From: Candidatus Poribacteria bacterium
Lineage (GTDB): Bacteria; Poribacteria; WGA-4E; WGA-3G
Assembly: GCA_028820635.1 (NCBI GenBank)
Contig: JAPPIG010000032.1
Location: forward strand, 1 to 64,000
Direction: 5' to 3'
Length of the DNA stretch: 64,000 nucleotides
Below the pieces are notes generated by a model. The model was not told the DNA's origin, did no database searches, and was given only the letters and a program-made list of their open reading frames with translations. A program made the translations under genes and the position numbers. Shown here in pieces: positions 37,674-47,056 of this stretch. Numbering within the stretch: position 1 is the stretch's first letter; every line of letters begins with the position of its first letter.

Positions 37674-38846
37674 ATGAAAAATCGTTTGTTTCCCATTGGA
37701 ATTGGTATATGTTTGATCTTAATCATTGGAATGGCATTTTTACTGGCATCGCTACCAGAGGACGAAACACCGGTCAAAATAGAATCAGTTCAGGAAATTG
37801 CCAAACCCGCTGGCGTATCTGAGACTGAAGATGCGGCGATTGCTGCTGAAACAACAACACCTCAAGCGTCCGGATCAGAAAAGTCCATATTCGGTATGGA
37901 TATAGAGAAAGCCAAAGAACTTCTAAATTCGGAAGACTTTGAAAACTTTAAAAATTTTGAAAATGCTGAAGACGCGCAGAAGTTCTTGGAAAAACTAAAA
38001 TCATCCATGAGTCCAGAAGAATTGGCTAAAATGGAAGAGGCTCAACAAGCAGTGAGAAATTGGTTCGACGGATTCGGATTAGATGGTTTAGAAGCAGGCG
38101 ACAAAATGCCTGATATGGATATGCAGGAAATCTATGATATTCTCGGTCCTGCATTTGGAGGAACGGTGGATTTCGCGGAAACCGCAATGGAAGTTTTCCG
38201 AATGCAATTTCCTGAGGGTGAACCCGCGGATTATGAACCGCAAATGGCACAACGAATTCATGAAATAGCCGCTAAAACACCCGGTAATTTTGAGGAAGTT
38301 TTCATGGGTGTCTTTATGGAACTCATAAAAGAACATGATTTTAATGCATGGACGATGGGACAATTCCAAGGGAAAATAGGGCAACAAATTGAATGGATGA
38401 AGGAAGAAATCATAGCTGCAGGACAGATGGAAGGTATTGAGTATACTGTTCCTGAAGACATGTCCCAATTGGTGAATCCGCTTACCAAAGCAGGAACACA
38501 AGAATCCACAACATCAACACAAACTCCCCAAGACAAAGCATCACAGGACGGACTTGTTGATGTTTTATCTTCTCTCTTGAACAAAACGACAAAGGCGTTA
38601 CCTGGGGAAAGTGTGTCTACACCACTACCTCCTGCGCGAGTAGCTGCTATCCGTGAGACTCTATCGCGCCACGGTACTGAGGCAGGAATGCGACATCTGC
38701 TTGAAAACGATAAGGAAGCAGCAAATTGGCTATTGAGAGAGTTTAAGACACCTTCTAAAATAAATGAATGGCTCTCTCAGCAGGGGGCGAAAACACTTCC
38801 CCGGAAAATTCCTGCACCAACTGGACCGCCTAAGACACAACCTTAA
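37674..38846 (+). CDS. Membrane-anchored unknown protein C of the sigma-propeller locus
   Basis: 390 residues from the ATG at 37674 with GGAGGAG upstream; the frame open further upstream overlaps the previous gene. N-terminal helix (LFPIGIGICLILIIGMAFLL), acidic linker, then a helical region (SPEELAKMEEAQQAVRNWFD; MAQRIHEIAAKTPGNFEEVF). The stretch MEGIEYTVPEDMSQ parallels the x-Y-T-x-P-[DE] ending of proteins A and B, so all three may descend from one gene. Here it is followed by a further 130 residues containing an alanine-rich helix (RVAAIRETLSRHGTEAGMRH). No known family. Confidence 0.7.
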   Translation: MKNRLFPIGIGICLILIIGMAFLLASLPEDETPVKIESVQEIAKPAGVSETEDAAIAAETTTPQASGSEKSIFGMDIEKAKELLNSEDFENFKNFENAEDAQKFLEKLKSSMSPEELAKMEEAQQAVRNWFDGFGLDGLEAGDKMPDMDMQEIYDILGPAFGGTVDFAETAMEVFRMQFPEGEPADYEPQMAQRIHEIAAKTPGNFEEVFMGVFMELIKEHDFNAWTMGQFQGKIGQQIEWMKEEIIAAGQMEGIEYTVPEDMSQLVNPLTKAGTQESTTSTQTPQDKASQDGLVDVLSSLLNKTTKALPGESVSTPLPPARVAAIRETLSRHGTEAGMRHLLENDKEAANWLLREFKTPSKINEWLSQQGAKTLPRKIPAPTGPPKTQP

Positions 38847-38881
38847 GGTTAATAGTAAATTCTCAAAAAGTAACACACTTA

Positions 38882-39066
38882 GTAGGCGGTAGTTTGAAAC
38901 CGCCCCACTACAATTCGGAGTAGATGCTCTATTCACGGTGAATTACACAATAAGCTGACACGCCTCAAGGAGCGATCTGCACATTGTGATTAAAAGTATT
39001 ATAGTAAAATTTGAAAACACATTTACATTAGGTTTGTGGCGTTTGTAGTCGCGCAATTCATTGCGC
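38882..39066. repeat. Two hairpins with GTAG feet in the gap before the protease gene
   Basis: 38882-38911 has GGCGGT / ACCGCC arms, and 39045-39066 is GTAGTC followed by GCGCAAT-TC-ATTGCGC. Both resemble REP elements, but with their own stems. The 392-base gap (38847-39238) otherwise holds no gene that I can see. Confidence 0.4.
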
Positions 39067-39238
39067 CTCTTACATTCACGGTATTTGAAGTTCACACAAG
39101 AACCGAACGAAAAAATAATTATAAATTATACTATAATAGCCGAAATCTGGGTTCCCTTTTACAACTCAAATGTGTACAATTAATTCTGAAATCTTCAAAA
39201 ACTCCAAGAATAAGATAGCAAAAGAAAGAGGATCCGAA

Positions 39239-40831
39239 ATGAAATTAGCAAAACAAATATTAACACTTGCAGGATACCTTGTATTAGGGGTTTTCCTGTC
39301 TTGTGCCTCAAATGTCAAACAGCAAACTACACAAAACAATAAAGTTTCCATATCACCGAATCTTGAACAAATTGTGGAAATTGGAAAAGCCGCTACTGTC
39401 CAGATAGGAAGTTTAAGCATTGAAGGACCACCAGCAACAGGTAGTGGTTTTTTCATCAGACATGATCTGATTGTTACGAATATCCACGTTGTTAACCAAA
39501 GATCCTTTGATGGCGTTACCAGTTTGGCTAAGTTGGTTAACAAGTCTACATGGTTCACTATCACAGGCGTTATGGCAAGTGATCCGATACGAGACCTTGT
39601 TATCTTAAAGGTTGCGAAGATGGTGGGAGATGACGAGCCGCACATTCTGTCATTTGGCGATAGTGATTCTGTCAAGACAGGCGAAAACATTATTTCCATT
39701 GGCAATCCACGCCAAGGCACCAAGTATGTACATGGCGATGTTTCAAAAGGAACGATAAAACGACTCACACCTCATTTTTTTCATGTGAAGGCGGGAAATT
39801 TACGGGGTGGATATAGCGGTGCTGCCATTTTAAACGTTCAGGGAGAAGTGATAGGTATTATGTCTCGAGGCGACGCAACTGGGTCAGGTTATGCAGTTCC
39901 TTCGAAGCACCTCAAAACATTGATTAAGAACATGTCGACAGAAGTGAAATCTTTGGAAGAATGGCGTGAGGAACCGCTGATCCGTTACTATAGTGCAGAA
40001 TATGCGGTACATCGAGGGGAACTCGCAAGTGCTCTGAAAGGTTTTGATACTGCCATTTGCCTCGCACCGGATTTCACCGATGCCTATATCAATCGTGGAA
40101 ATGCAAGAGATATGTTGAGAGACTTTGAAGGTGCAATTAAAGACTATGATACTGCGATTCGTCTCGGTGCAGATTATGCCTTTGTCTATGCAAGGCGTGC
40201 TGGTTCCAAATCTGATTTAGGAGATCATAAGGGCGCTATCGCAGACTATAATAAAGCAATCGAATTAAAACCAACGGATGCTATTCTCGCTACAATCTAC
40301 ATCAATCGTGGCAGCGCGAAATCTGATTTAGGAAATCATAAAGGCGCTATCGCAGACTATAATAAAGCAATCGAATTAAAACCAGAAAACATTATTCTGG
40401 CTGTAACTCACGTGAATCGCGCAGATGCGAAATCTGATTTAGGAGATCATAAAGGCGCAATTGAGGACTGCAATACCGCAATTGGTTTAACGCAAGAAAA
40501 TGTTATTCTGGCTGAAGCCTACAACGTTCGAGGCAAAGCAAAATCTGCTCAAGGTGACAATATCAATGGTATCATTGACTATGATAAAGCTATTCGGTTA
40601 GAACGGACTCATCCTGAGTTTTATTATAACCGAGGCATAGCAAACACCAACTTAGGACATAATTCAGTAGCAAAGACAGACCTCAAAACCGCCCTGAAAT
40701 TCTTTGAACAAGCACTTAATATTTCTAAATCGGTTGACGAAAAAACTACTTTTGCAGATATGCGTGTTAAACTGGATATACGTTCTGATCTCAAAACTGA
40801 TATAGAAAAGGCACTTCGCCTTTTAGAATAG
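39239..40831 (+). CDS. Trypsin-like serine protease lipoprotein with TPR repeats
   Basis: 530 residues from the ATG at 39239 (MKLAKQILTLAGYLVLGVFL), lipobox L-S-C, with AGAGGAT upstream. DegP/trypsin-like domain about 45-240: His in VTNIHVV at about 83, Asp in SDPIRDLVILKV at about 120, Ser in GGYSGAAILN at about 194, then GSGYAVPSKHLK. The C-terminal half has about six TPR units; three in the middle (GDHKGAIADYNKAIELKP type) are nearly identical in DNA, showing recent amplification. It should be an envelope-anchored protease or protease-like scaffold for quality control. All three catalytic residues are present, so activity is expected. Confidence 0.87.
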   Translation: MKLAKQILTLAGYLVLGVFLSCASNVKQQTTQNNKVSISPNLEQIVEIGKAATVQIGSLSIEGPPATGSGFFIRHDLIVTNIHVVNQRSFDGVTSLAKLVNKSTWFTITGVMASDPIRDLVILKVAKMVGDDEPHILSFGDSDSVKTGENIISIGNPRQGTKYVHGDVSKGTIKRLTPHFFHVKAGNLRGGYSGAAILNVQGEVIGIMSRGDATGSGYAVPSKHLKTLIKNMSTEVKSLEEWREEPLIRYYSAEYAVHRGELASALKGFDTAICLAPDFTDAYINRGNARDMLRDFEGAIKDYDTAIRLGADYAFVYARRAGSKSDLGDHKGAIADYNKAIELKPTDAILATIYINRGSAKSDLGNHKGAIADYNKAIELKPENIILAVTHVNRADAKSDLGDHKGAIEDCNTAIGLTQENVILAEAYNVRGKAKSAQGDNINGIIDYDKAIRLERTHPEFYYNRGIANTNLGHNSVAKTDLKTALKFFEQALNISKSVDEKTTFADMRVKLDIRSDLKTDIEKALRLLE

Positions 40832-40883
40832 ATATAAGCTAATGGTATAATCTACCATAGTTTACTCATAAGGAGAAATTAAA

Positions 40884-42713
40884 ATGATAAAAAGATGTTT
40901 TTCCATAACCATCATCACGTTAACATTCCTGAGTACGATTTTATTCACCTATTTAATCGTAGATGCTGTAGCTGAAGTTGAACGGGTACCCACAGATGGA
41001 TCAGTCCAAAAATCTGATGCAATACCAGTTGCAATTCCTGAGGATAGCGTTCTCAATCTAATTCCACAAACATCCTTAGGACTCATTTATTGTCCCAGCT
41101 TAACTGAATTAAATCACAGTATCAACGTCATGGCATCAGATATGCTGCCGCAATTGGGACAAGCAGAGTTGCTTGCGATGATTTTGGCGAATGCCTTCGG
41201 AGCAGGATTTCAGAGTTTTGCGGATTTGGAAGAGATCGGACTCGATTTAAAAAAAGACTTTGCCGTATTTTTCACGAGTTTGAAACCGATGCATGTTTCT
41301 GCGGCTGTGCATCTAACAGACCCTGAAGCAATAAAACAGGTAATTGAAGCAGAAGGAAATGCCACCATGGAATATAAAGGTGTAACTTACTGGAGTTCTG
41401 CTGAAGGTGGCAGTAACTTTGCTATTTTGGAGAATACCCTTGTCTATTCACAACAAACAGAAGTCTGCAAAAACGTGATTGATACCCATAACGGGACTAT
41501 GCAAGCGATTACAAATAATCCAGATTGCGATATGTTTTTAACCGAGATTTTAAAAGGCACTAATCAGTTGGGAGTTTTCTTTGACGTTGCATCAATCACT
41601 ACCAAACTTGATGGTTCACTGGAAGAGGAATTGGAGTCAATGACAGAAAACCTTGAAGGTGAAAATGATCCGTTATCTATGGGAACATCGGTACTTTTTA
41701 GAAGAATGTTTGGTAGTTGGACAAGAATAATTGAACAGTTAGAGTTTGGAAGTGTCTTCCTACAGTTACAGGATATGGATGTGCAACTCAAGCCTTTCTT
41801 GAAATTCAAAAGTGATAGCAAATTCTTGAACGGGTTCAAAACACCTTCTACTGACTTAGCTAACCTTGACGAAATGCCAAATAATTACATACTGAACTGC
41901 GGTTTTCAAGGTATCCCAGACCTATTGGTTGAGATTAGCACTTTTTGGTTTGATATTTTAAACAAAGAGACACCAGAAGAACAGAAACATCTACACCCTC
42001 TTTTCCAAGAGGTAAAGGGCTTTTATGAATCATTAGCCGACCAGTGGAGTGTCTCTGTAAATTTTGAGAACTCTATTGTGCCTGATTATCTGTTTGTCTA
42101 TGAACTAAAAGATGAACAAAACGCGAAAAACTATATGGATGAAGTGTTGATAAAAAAACTCCACGACTTCAAACAAGCTCAGGCAGGTGAGCCATTAATG
42201 CACAACGGTGTTGAAATTAAAAGTTACATTTTTCCCAATTACGAAATAGCTGGTCAAGAAAGGTTGCCTGAAGCCTCTGAGATGATTCCCTCTGAATGGC
42301 ACTGGCATTACGCGTTTTCAGATGGGCAACTCTTTTGGACAACAGGCACCAGTGCAGAATCAATTAAAATGGCGCTGGATAGGCAAACAGGAATGGATGG
42401 CAAGTTTTCTGACAATCCAAGTTATCAAAAACTTGTTGAAAGTTTGGGAACAGATAACAACATTTTCTTGGCAGTTTCACCAATTATCGCCGTTAAAAAC
42501 TTCGTCCCGTTGTTAGCAAAAATAGAACCTGGCGAGGCTGCATCAATACAGATGTTTTCGGTCATGTTCATGAACCTACCAGATAATTACAGTTTCGGTT
42601 TTTCGGCTAAAGCAGAAGATAATGGAATTGATGCGAAAATTATCCTTACACTTAGTGATTTCAAGCCGCTTTTTCAAATGCTTGGAATGCTTTTTGGGAC
42701 AGGACAGATGTAA
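40884..42713 (+). CDS. Secreted protein, DUF3352-like
   Basis: 609 residues; ATG at 40884 with AAGGAGAAA upstream. A signal or anchor (ITIITLTFLSTILFTYLIVD) precedes a large extracytoplasmic body starting VLNLIPQTSLGLIYCPSLTE. Such openings, followed by repeated beta-alpha units scoring small pairwise changes (AAVHLTDPEAIKQVIEAEGN; GVTYWSSAEGGSNFAILENT), resemble DUF3352 proteins of uncharacterised envelope function. The assignment is from overall pattern and is uncertain. It follows the protease gene by 52 bases on the same strand and may be cotranscribed. Confidence 0.55.
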   Translation: MIKRCFSITIITLTFLSTILFTYLIVDAVAEVERVPTDGSVQKSDAIPVAIPEDSVLNLIPQTSLGLIYCPSLTELNHSINVMASDMLPQLGQAELLAMILANAFGAGFQSFADLEEIGLDLKKDFAVFFTSLKPMHVSAAVHLTDPEAIKQVIEAEGNATMEYKGVTYWSSAEGGSNFAILENTLVYSQQTEVCKNVIDTHNGTMQAITNNPDCDMFLTEILKGTNQLGVFFDVASITTKLDGSLEEELESMTENLEGENDPLSMGTSVLFRRMFGSWTRIIEQLEFGSVFLQLQDMDVQLKPFLKFKSDSKFLNGFKTPSTDLANLDEMPNNYILNCGFQGIPDLLVEISTFWFDILNKETPEEQKHLHPLFQEVKGFYESLADQWSVSVNFENSIVPDYLFVYELKDEQNAKNYMDEVLIKKLHDFKQAQAGEPLMHNGVEIKSYIFPNYEIAGQERLPEASEMIPSEWHWHYAFSDGQLFWTTGTSAESIKMALDRQTGMDGKFSDNPSYQKLVESLGTDNNIFLAVSPIIAVKNFVPLLAKIEPGEAASIQMFSVMFMNLPDNYSFGFSAKAEDNGIDAKIILTLSDFKPLFQMLGMLFGTGQM

Positions 42714-42755
42714 TACCATTTCTAATATATAATGTGCCATTTGCCGGAATATCTT

Positions 42756-42798
42756 GTAGGAGCGACCTCCCGGTCGCGACCAGAAGGTCGCTCCTACA
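42756..42798. repeat. REP element in hairpin form
   Basis: GTAGGAGCGAC with loop CTCCCG and GTCGC, then GAC, followed by a partial inverted copy (GGTCGCTCCTAC). The stem GCGAC / GTCGC differs by a paired change from the GCGAT / ATCGC stem of other copies. Confidence 0.6.
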
Positions 42799-42924
42799 GA
42801 AGAAAGGTCCGTTCAGCAGACAATAACTGTTGAATCTCTTAATGAGAGAGCATTTATTAGAATTGGTATAATATTTGAAAGGTTTACACAAACAGTAGCC
42901 CGTCTTTTAGTTCAGAATTCAATA

Positions 42925-42955
42925 TCAGCGTCACGATCAATAAGCGTGACGCTGA
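42925..42955. terminator. Strong hairpin before the 43.1-kb gene
   Basis: TCAGCGTCACG (42925-42935) pairs perfectly with CGTGACGCTGA (42945-42955), followed by TTCATTTT. It probably ends the transcript of the preceding gene. Confidence 0.65.
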
Positions 42956-43064
42956 TTCATTTTGGAATTAACGTAGGAATTCAATGTTTCCAAGAGTCTA
43001 CAATAAAGATTGCAATCTGTATTGAAAGATGCTACGATAGGATAAAATAAAAACGGAGTGTCAA

Positions 43065-43883
43065 ATGAAAAAAACTACTTGTCTAATTCTTGTTGGTATA
43101 GGCGTTTTACTTCTGGTAGGTGTTATAATATTTGCGGTACCATGGTTTGTTAACATGTTTCAAGATATGGGTGAACTTTTTGATAAGCAAGCAGAATATA
43201 TGCGAACATTAAGGCAATATGCAAATGAGCCATTAACTGTAGAACAAGAAAGACTACTTGCTCAACTTCTTGAAATAGCTGGAGAGACTTCCGATCCTCA
43301 AAGTCCAGAGAATTTAGAGACTCTTCTGTCCACTGAACCCTACTTAACTTACATAAAAGCACAAGATGGGGAAGACTATGCGTATTTTCCGGCTTATGTC
43401 GCCGCTATGCCAACACAGAACCATAGAGACGTTGTATTGTCAAGACTAAACGTGTTTTTTGAAGCGGAGATGAAAGAGCAAGAAAAGGAAATCTGGGTAG
43501 ATTTTTATTACATAATCCGAGACTGGTCCAAGACTGGAAAAAGTCAAACAGATAACAAGAAAGAATTTGAAGAACTACTCACGGAGGATCTGGTAGAACC
43601 TTTAATGGAACACGGTGCTGGACCAAGTGGATTCACAACCAAAATTTTAAAGATGGGAATGGTTTCTGCGCTAATGATAGATGACACCGAAGTGTTTCAC
43701 CACGCATGGCATAAACGTTTGCAGAATTATGGAACACAAGAAGGTTATTTGCGGTCTGCAATTGCAACACCAGCTGAATTTGCTTTGATGCGTTCGTTTT
43801 TTGAGGATGCTGCTACTTTCGAAAAGTGGATGACAGAACCGTTTAGGGTAGAGGAAGATACTGAAGCACAAGAGAATAAGTAG
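43065..43883 (+). CDS. Membrane-anchored protein of unknown function
   Basis: 272 residues; ATG at 43065 with GGAG upstream. The N-terminal helix (LILVGIGVLLLVGVIIFAVP) is followed by a helical, acidic, probably periplasmic domain (ELFDKQAEYMRTLRQYANEP; NPENLETLLS-like stretches; VFFEAEMKEQEKEIWVDFYY). No recognised motif. It is alone between terminators and convergent with the dehydrogenase gene that follows, so no function can be drawn from context. Confidence 0.6.
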   Translation: MKKTTCLILVGIGVLLLVGVIIFAVPWFVNMFQDMGELFDKQAEYMRTLRQYANEPLTVEQERLLAQLLEIAGETSDPQSPENLETLLSTEPYLTYIKAQDGEDYAYFPAYVAAMPTQNHRDVVLSRLNVFFEAEMKEQEKEIWVDFYYIIRDWSKTGKSQTDNKKEFEELLTEDLVEPLMEHGAGPSGFTTKILKMGMVSALMIDDTEVFHHAWHKRLQNYGTQEGYLRSAIATPAEFALMRSFFEDAATFEKWMTEPFRVEEDTEAQENK

Positions 43884-43905
43884 AGCAATACCTTCTATTT
43901 ACCAA

Positions 43906-44784
43906 CTATTTTTTTATCTGTTCCGCCAAGACTGCAATCAATTCTGCTAATGTAGGGAACTGGTCTCGTGCCTCTGGCGACAGGTCTGCAAGGTGTGTTT
44001 CACTAACAAGACGATACATATCCGCTGCACCCGTTAGGATATTTGGTGTCAATCCGACATGAGCAAAGGTATCTGAAATTTCTTCCATTTCGCCAATCCA
44101 ACGTCTCGCTTTCGGTGGCATGCCGGGTAATCCTCTTTCCATCCGTTCATAAAGTGCTGCCTGACTCAATTTAAATTCTTCTGTGAGTGCATCTGAAACG
44201 CCTAACACTTTTGCTGCGGTTAGCAATTCGGTGCAAAGTGCAGTTAAACCCTTTGTCAAGGAAGCGTAGCACATCTTAATCGCAGAGGCGAGTCCTATCT
44301 CATCGCCAAGTGTGCGTACATCTAACCCATAGTCATTCAGTTCTGTGAAAGCATCAAGTTGTGGTCCGGATGCATAGAAGCGTGTTGCCCCTGGTGTTCG
44401 TGGTGGCGGACCAATGATAGACGCATCAACAAAAATACCCCCTGCTGATGTAATAACATCTCCTAATTTGCGAACTGTCTGTGGTGCGATGGCATTGCAG
44501 TCTGCGTAAGTTATAGTTGTATCAGTCTGTTGTAGTGCATCAGCAACTAATTCAGCGGCGTTCATCGATTGTGCTGGCACCATAATTGATAGGATAAGGT
44601 CTGCTTCAGAGACGAGTTGTGGATACGTCGGTACATCCACAATCCCTGCTTTCTGTGCCAGGTCACGGGTGCGTTGACTCCTACTTTCAAGACATGTGAT
44701 TACGCGTAATCCGTTTTGACGGAGCACATCCCCAACAGTATGACCCATATCGCCAGGACTTAAAATCCCGATAGTATTAGGCAT
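43906..44784 (-). CDS. NAD(P)-dependent dehydrogenase of the 6-phosphogluconate-dehydrogenase-like/DUF1932 type
   Basis: 292 residues. N-terminal Rossmann domain (TIGILSPGDMGHTVGDVLRQ, the G-x-M-G form used by beta-hydroxyacid dehydrogenases). SIMVPAQSMNAAELVADALQ and YADCNAIAPQTVRKL mirror the family's substrate-recognition segments. The all-helical C-terminus (SAIKMCYASLTKGLTALCTE) matches DUF1932. Such enzymes reduce or oxidise small hydroxyacids or imines; the true substrate is unknown. It is separated by 46 bases from the NicO gene upstream. Confidence 0.8.
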   Translation of the reverse strand: MPNTIGILSPGDMGHTVGDVLRQNGLRVITCLESRSQRTRDLAQKAGIVDVPTYPQLVSEADLILSIMVPAQSMNAAELVADALQQTDTTITYADCNAIAPQTVRKLGDVITSAGGIFVDASIIGPPPRTPGATRFYASGPQLDAFTELNDYGLDVRTLGDEIGLASAIKMCYASLTKGLTALCTELLTAAKVLGVSDALTEEFKLSQAALYERMERGLPGMPPKARRWIGEMEEISDTFAHVGLTPNILTGAADMYRLVSETHLADLSPEARDQFPTLAELIAVLAEQIKK

Positions 44785-44830
44785 AAGTTCCCTTAAATTC
44801 TGTGTTGACTTTCCGAGGATAGGATTGTTT

Positions 44831-45715
44831 TTAAATCTGAATGCCTACATCGTTGAGTGCTTTGAATACTAACACCGCGCCAAGCACAATCACGACGGTA
44901 GCACTAATAATCGGTAGACGTTGCAGCCACACACCTCTGCCTGTAAAACGTTCAATAACTGGTTTTGCCAATACCATTAGGATACCTATGGTAACTAACA
45001 CAGCAGCCAATCCGAGTGAGAAAGCACACAAGATAATTATGCCCCATGTAAGTTTGTTTAGCGTAATAGCAAACAAAAGTCCAATGAGTGCATCTACACA
45101 CGGCACGATACCGCCAGAAATGCCGAGCGATAGCAATGCCCAGAAACCGGTACGTTTTGAAGGAACGTGACTATGGGTGTGCCCACCGTGGCTGTGTGAA
45201 TGTTCATGCGGATGGTCATGTTCATGTGAATGATGGTGGTCATGTCCATGGTTATGAGTCTTACCGTTATAATACTGCTTCATATTTTTCGCGAGCAGCC
45301 ATCCTCCGATTCCGACAATCAATAGACCAGAGATCAGACTTAGCCACATGACAACATCTTCTTGTGCAAAACGATCTTTTGCAAATAACAGTACCACACC
45401 GAGCGTGATGACACTGAAGGTATGCGTAAATGTGACAACAAGACCGAGAAAAATTGCGTCAATTATCCTGCCTCTTGTGCCGACGAGATACGCTGCCACA
45501 ACTGCTTTTCCGTGCCCCGGTGTCAGTGCATGTAAACCGCCGAACACAAAAGAAACAACTAAGGCGATAATTACAAACGAAAATGTGATAGGTTGCGTAA
45601 TCAGTTTTTTTATCTGATCGCCTGTGTGTTCATGCCCCTCGCCAGCAAAAGCAAAGGTGCATGCGACAAGAGCGAAAAAAACGAGACTGAATATATATGG
45701 ATAATGCTTTTTCAA
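44831..45715 (-). CDS. Nickel/cobalt transporter (NicO/RcnA-like)
   Basis: 294 residues. Signal-like first helix, then about six membrane segments. HALTPGHGKAVVAAYLVGTR (about 62-81) is the signature of the NicO family, followed by VTFTHTFSVITLGVVLL. The loop at about 152-185 is extremely histidine-rich (HNHGHDHHHSHEHDHPHEHS), a metal-binding element typical of RcnA-type efflux proteins. The last helices contain GISGGIVPCVDAL. It could export nickel or cobalt to avoid toxicity, or load metalloenzymes. It starts two bases after the NHL-protein gene, so the pair is coupled, which is an unusual partnership. Confidence 0.88.
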   Translation of the reverse strand: MKKHYPYIFSLVFFALVACTFAFAGEGHEHTGDQIKKLITQPITFSFVIIALVVSFVFGGLHALTPGHGKAVVAAYLVGTRGRIIDAIFLGLVVTFTHTFSVITLGVVLLFAKDRFAQEDVVMWLSLISGLLIVGIGGWLLAKNMKQYYNGKTHNHGHDHHHSHEHDHPHEHSHSHGGHTHSHVPSKRTGFWALLSLGISGGIVPCVDALIGLLFAITLNKLTWGIIILCAFSLGLAAVLVTIGILMVLAKPVIERFTGRGVWLQRLPIISATVVIVLGAVLVFKALNDVGIQI

Positions 45716-45717
45716 AA

Positions 45718-46569
45718 CTAATAAACCCTCGCGAATTTTTGGAAACGCCTTTCAGCGATAACTTCGCTGACATAGATGTCTCCTTTTGAATCGATCCAAA
45801 TGCCGTGTGGGGAATCGCTAAATTGGCCCGGTGCGGTGCCTTTCTCACCCCAGCGTCCGATTATATCACCATCAAGTGTCATGATACAGATGCTTTGGCG
45901 TGCTTCGGCAATATGGATAATATTATCTGAGTCAATGAATAGGTCGTTAGGCGAACCGAGATCAGTCCACTCTGTCAGAAATTCGCCATTATTGTTAAAA
46001 ATCTGGCATCGCAAGTTGCCTCTGTCAAGGATGTAGACCCTATCGTTGTGATCTACAGTCACATCGTGTGGTAAGTTAAATTCTCCAGGGCCTGTGCCAG
46101 GTGCCCCCCATGAAACAATAACTTCACCATCGGCAGTCATTCTGTGAACACGCGATTGTCCGTACCCATCAGAAACATACATCTCACCGGACGCAGAAAG
46201 GACAGCACGTGTGGGTTGATTAAAGGGCATTCCCGGCACCCCCGGTTGATTGACGGTGCCGAATGTCTGTAACAAATCACCATCAAGTGAGAACTTTCGC
46301 ACCGTGTGGTCGATAGTGTCTGTTGTGTAGATTTCATCTTCAGGACTAATCCAGATGCCGTGCGGTTTTTGGAAAATATCTTTACCCCATTCTGCAACGA
46401 AAGTTCCATCTGCTTCGAATACCAACATTGCAGGTTGTGGGCTGCGGTTATAGACATAGACACGGTCATTTGAATCGCATGCTACGCCAGAAACGAGTCC
46501 AAGTTGTGGAATCATACCCCAACCTTCTACTACCTCATATTGATAGTCGCCAGTTCCAAAAGTTGCCAT
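45718..46569 (-). CDS. NHL-repeat beta-propeller protein
   Basis: 283 residues from the ATG at 46569 (MATFGTGDYQYEVVEGWGMI), with AGGAAA upstream; the frame open further upstream adds 16 unconvincing residues. Six NHL blades of the form VTVDHNDRVYILDRGNLRCQIF, with W-G turns (EWGKDIFQKPHGIWISPEDE). Similar proteins include peptidyl-alpha-hydroxyglycolate lyase and gluconolactonase-like enzymes, but no catalytic metal site stands out. No export signal, so it may be cytoplasmic. Cotranscribed with the NicO transporter and probably the dehydrogenase. Confidence 0.85.
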   Translation of the reverse strand: MATFGTGDYQYEVVEGWGMIPQLGLVSGVACDSNDRVYVYNRSPQPAMLVFEADGTFVAEWGKDIFQKPHGIWISPEDEIYTTDTIDHTVRKFSLDGDLLQTFGTVNQPGVPGMPFNQPTRAVLSASGEMYVSDGYGQSRVHRMTADGEVIVSWGAPGTGPGEFNLPHDVTVDHNDRVYILDRGNLRCQIFNNNGEFLTEWTDLGSPNDLFIDSDNIIHIAEARQSICIMTLDGDIIGRWGEKGTAPGQFSDSPHGIWIDSKGDIYVSEVIAERRFQKFARVY

Positions 46570-46708
46570 AGTGTGTTTCCTGTTAGATGTTGATTTGCTT
46601 GTAAAGATAGATTTCAAAATCTAAACGACGCGTTTAACACTAAAATACCGTTTTTAAATGGGTATAACTTCGGTTATATTCTGATTAAACCCCATAATTG
46701 CCTATGTG

Positions 46709-46728
46709 TAACGTATAATCATACGTTA
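46709..46728. promoter_or_regulatory. Palindrome in the divergent spacer
   Basis: TAACGTAT (46709-46716) and ATACGTTA (46721-46728) are perfectly inverted around AATC, a likely operator. The 487-base spacer 46570-47056 contains no gene. Confidence 0.45.
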
Positions 46729-46906
46729 TTTTCAGTAAAATTGCAAACTTTTTTCTTTTAAAATTCAATGTACATATAGTTTTTTATGCTTAATGGAGAA
46801 ATAATCATCACTTCCAAAGTAAATTTTGTGTTAAATTGAAGCAATATAGATAAATATAAAAGTTTGAATTTGACCCTATATACTCGCAATAGGCGTTCAA
46901 TTTTCC

Positions 46907-46935
46907 TTGCACAAAATTTGTCTTTTCTGTATTAT
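46907..46935 (+). promoter_or_regulatory. Promoter for the LamG protein
   Basis: TTGCAC (46907-46912), 17-base spacer, TATTAT (46930-46935), about 120 bases before the GTG start at 47057. Confidence 0.5.
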
Positions 46936-47056
46936 ACCGCTAATAGAGAGGTGTCTGTTTAATAGCACTCTTTACTGTTTTCTCTACCAAAATCAGATCT
47001 CAACCCTTCACACTGGAGATTGAAACAGATTCAATCAGCAATAAAAGGAGTAAAAA

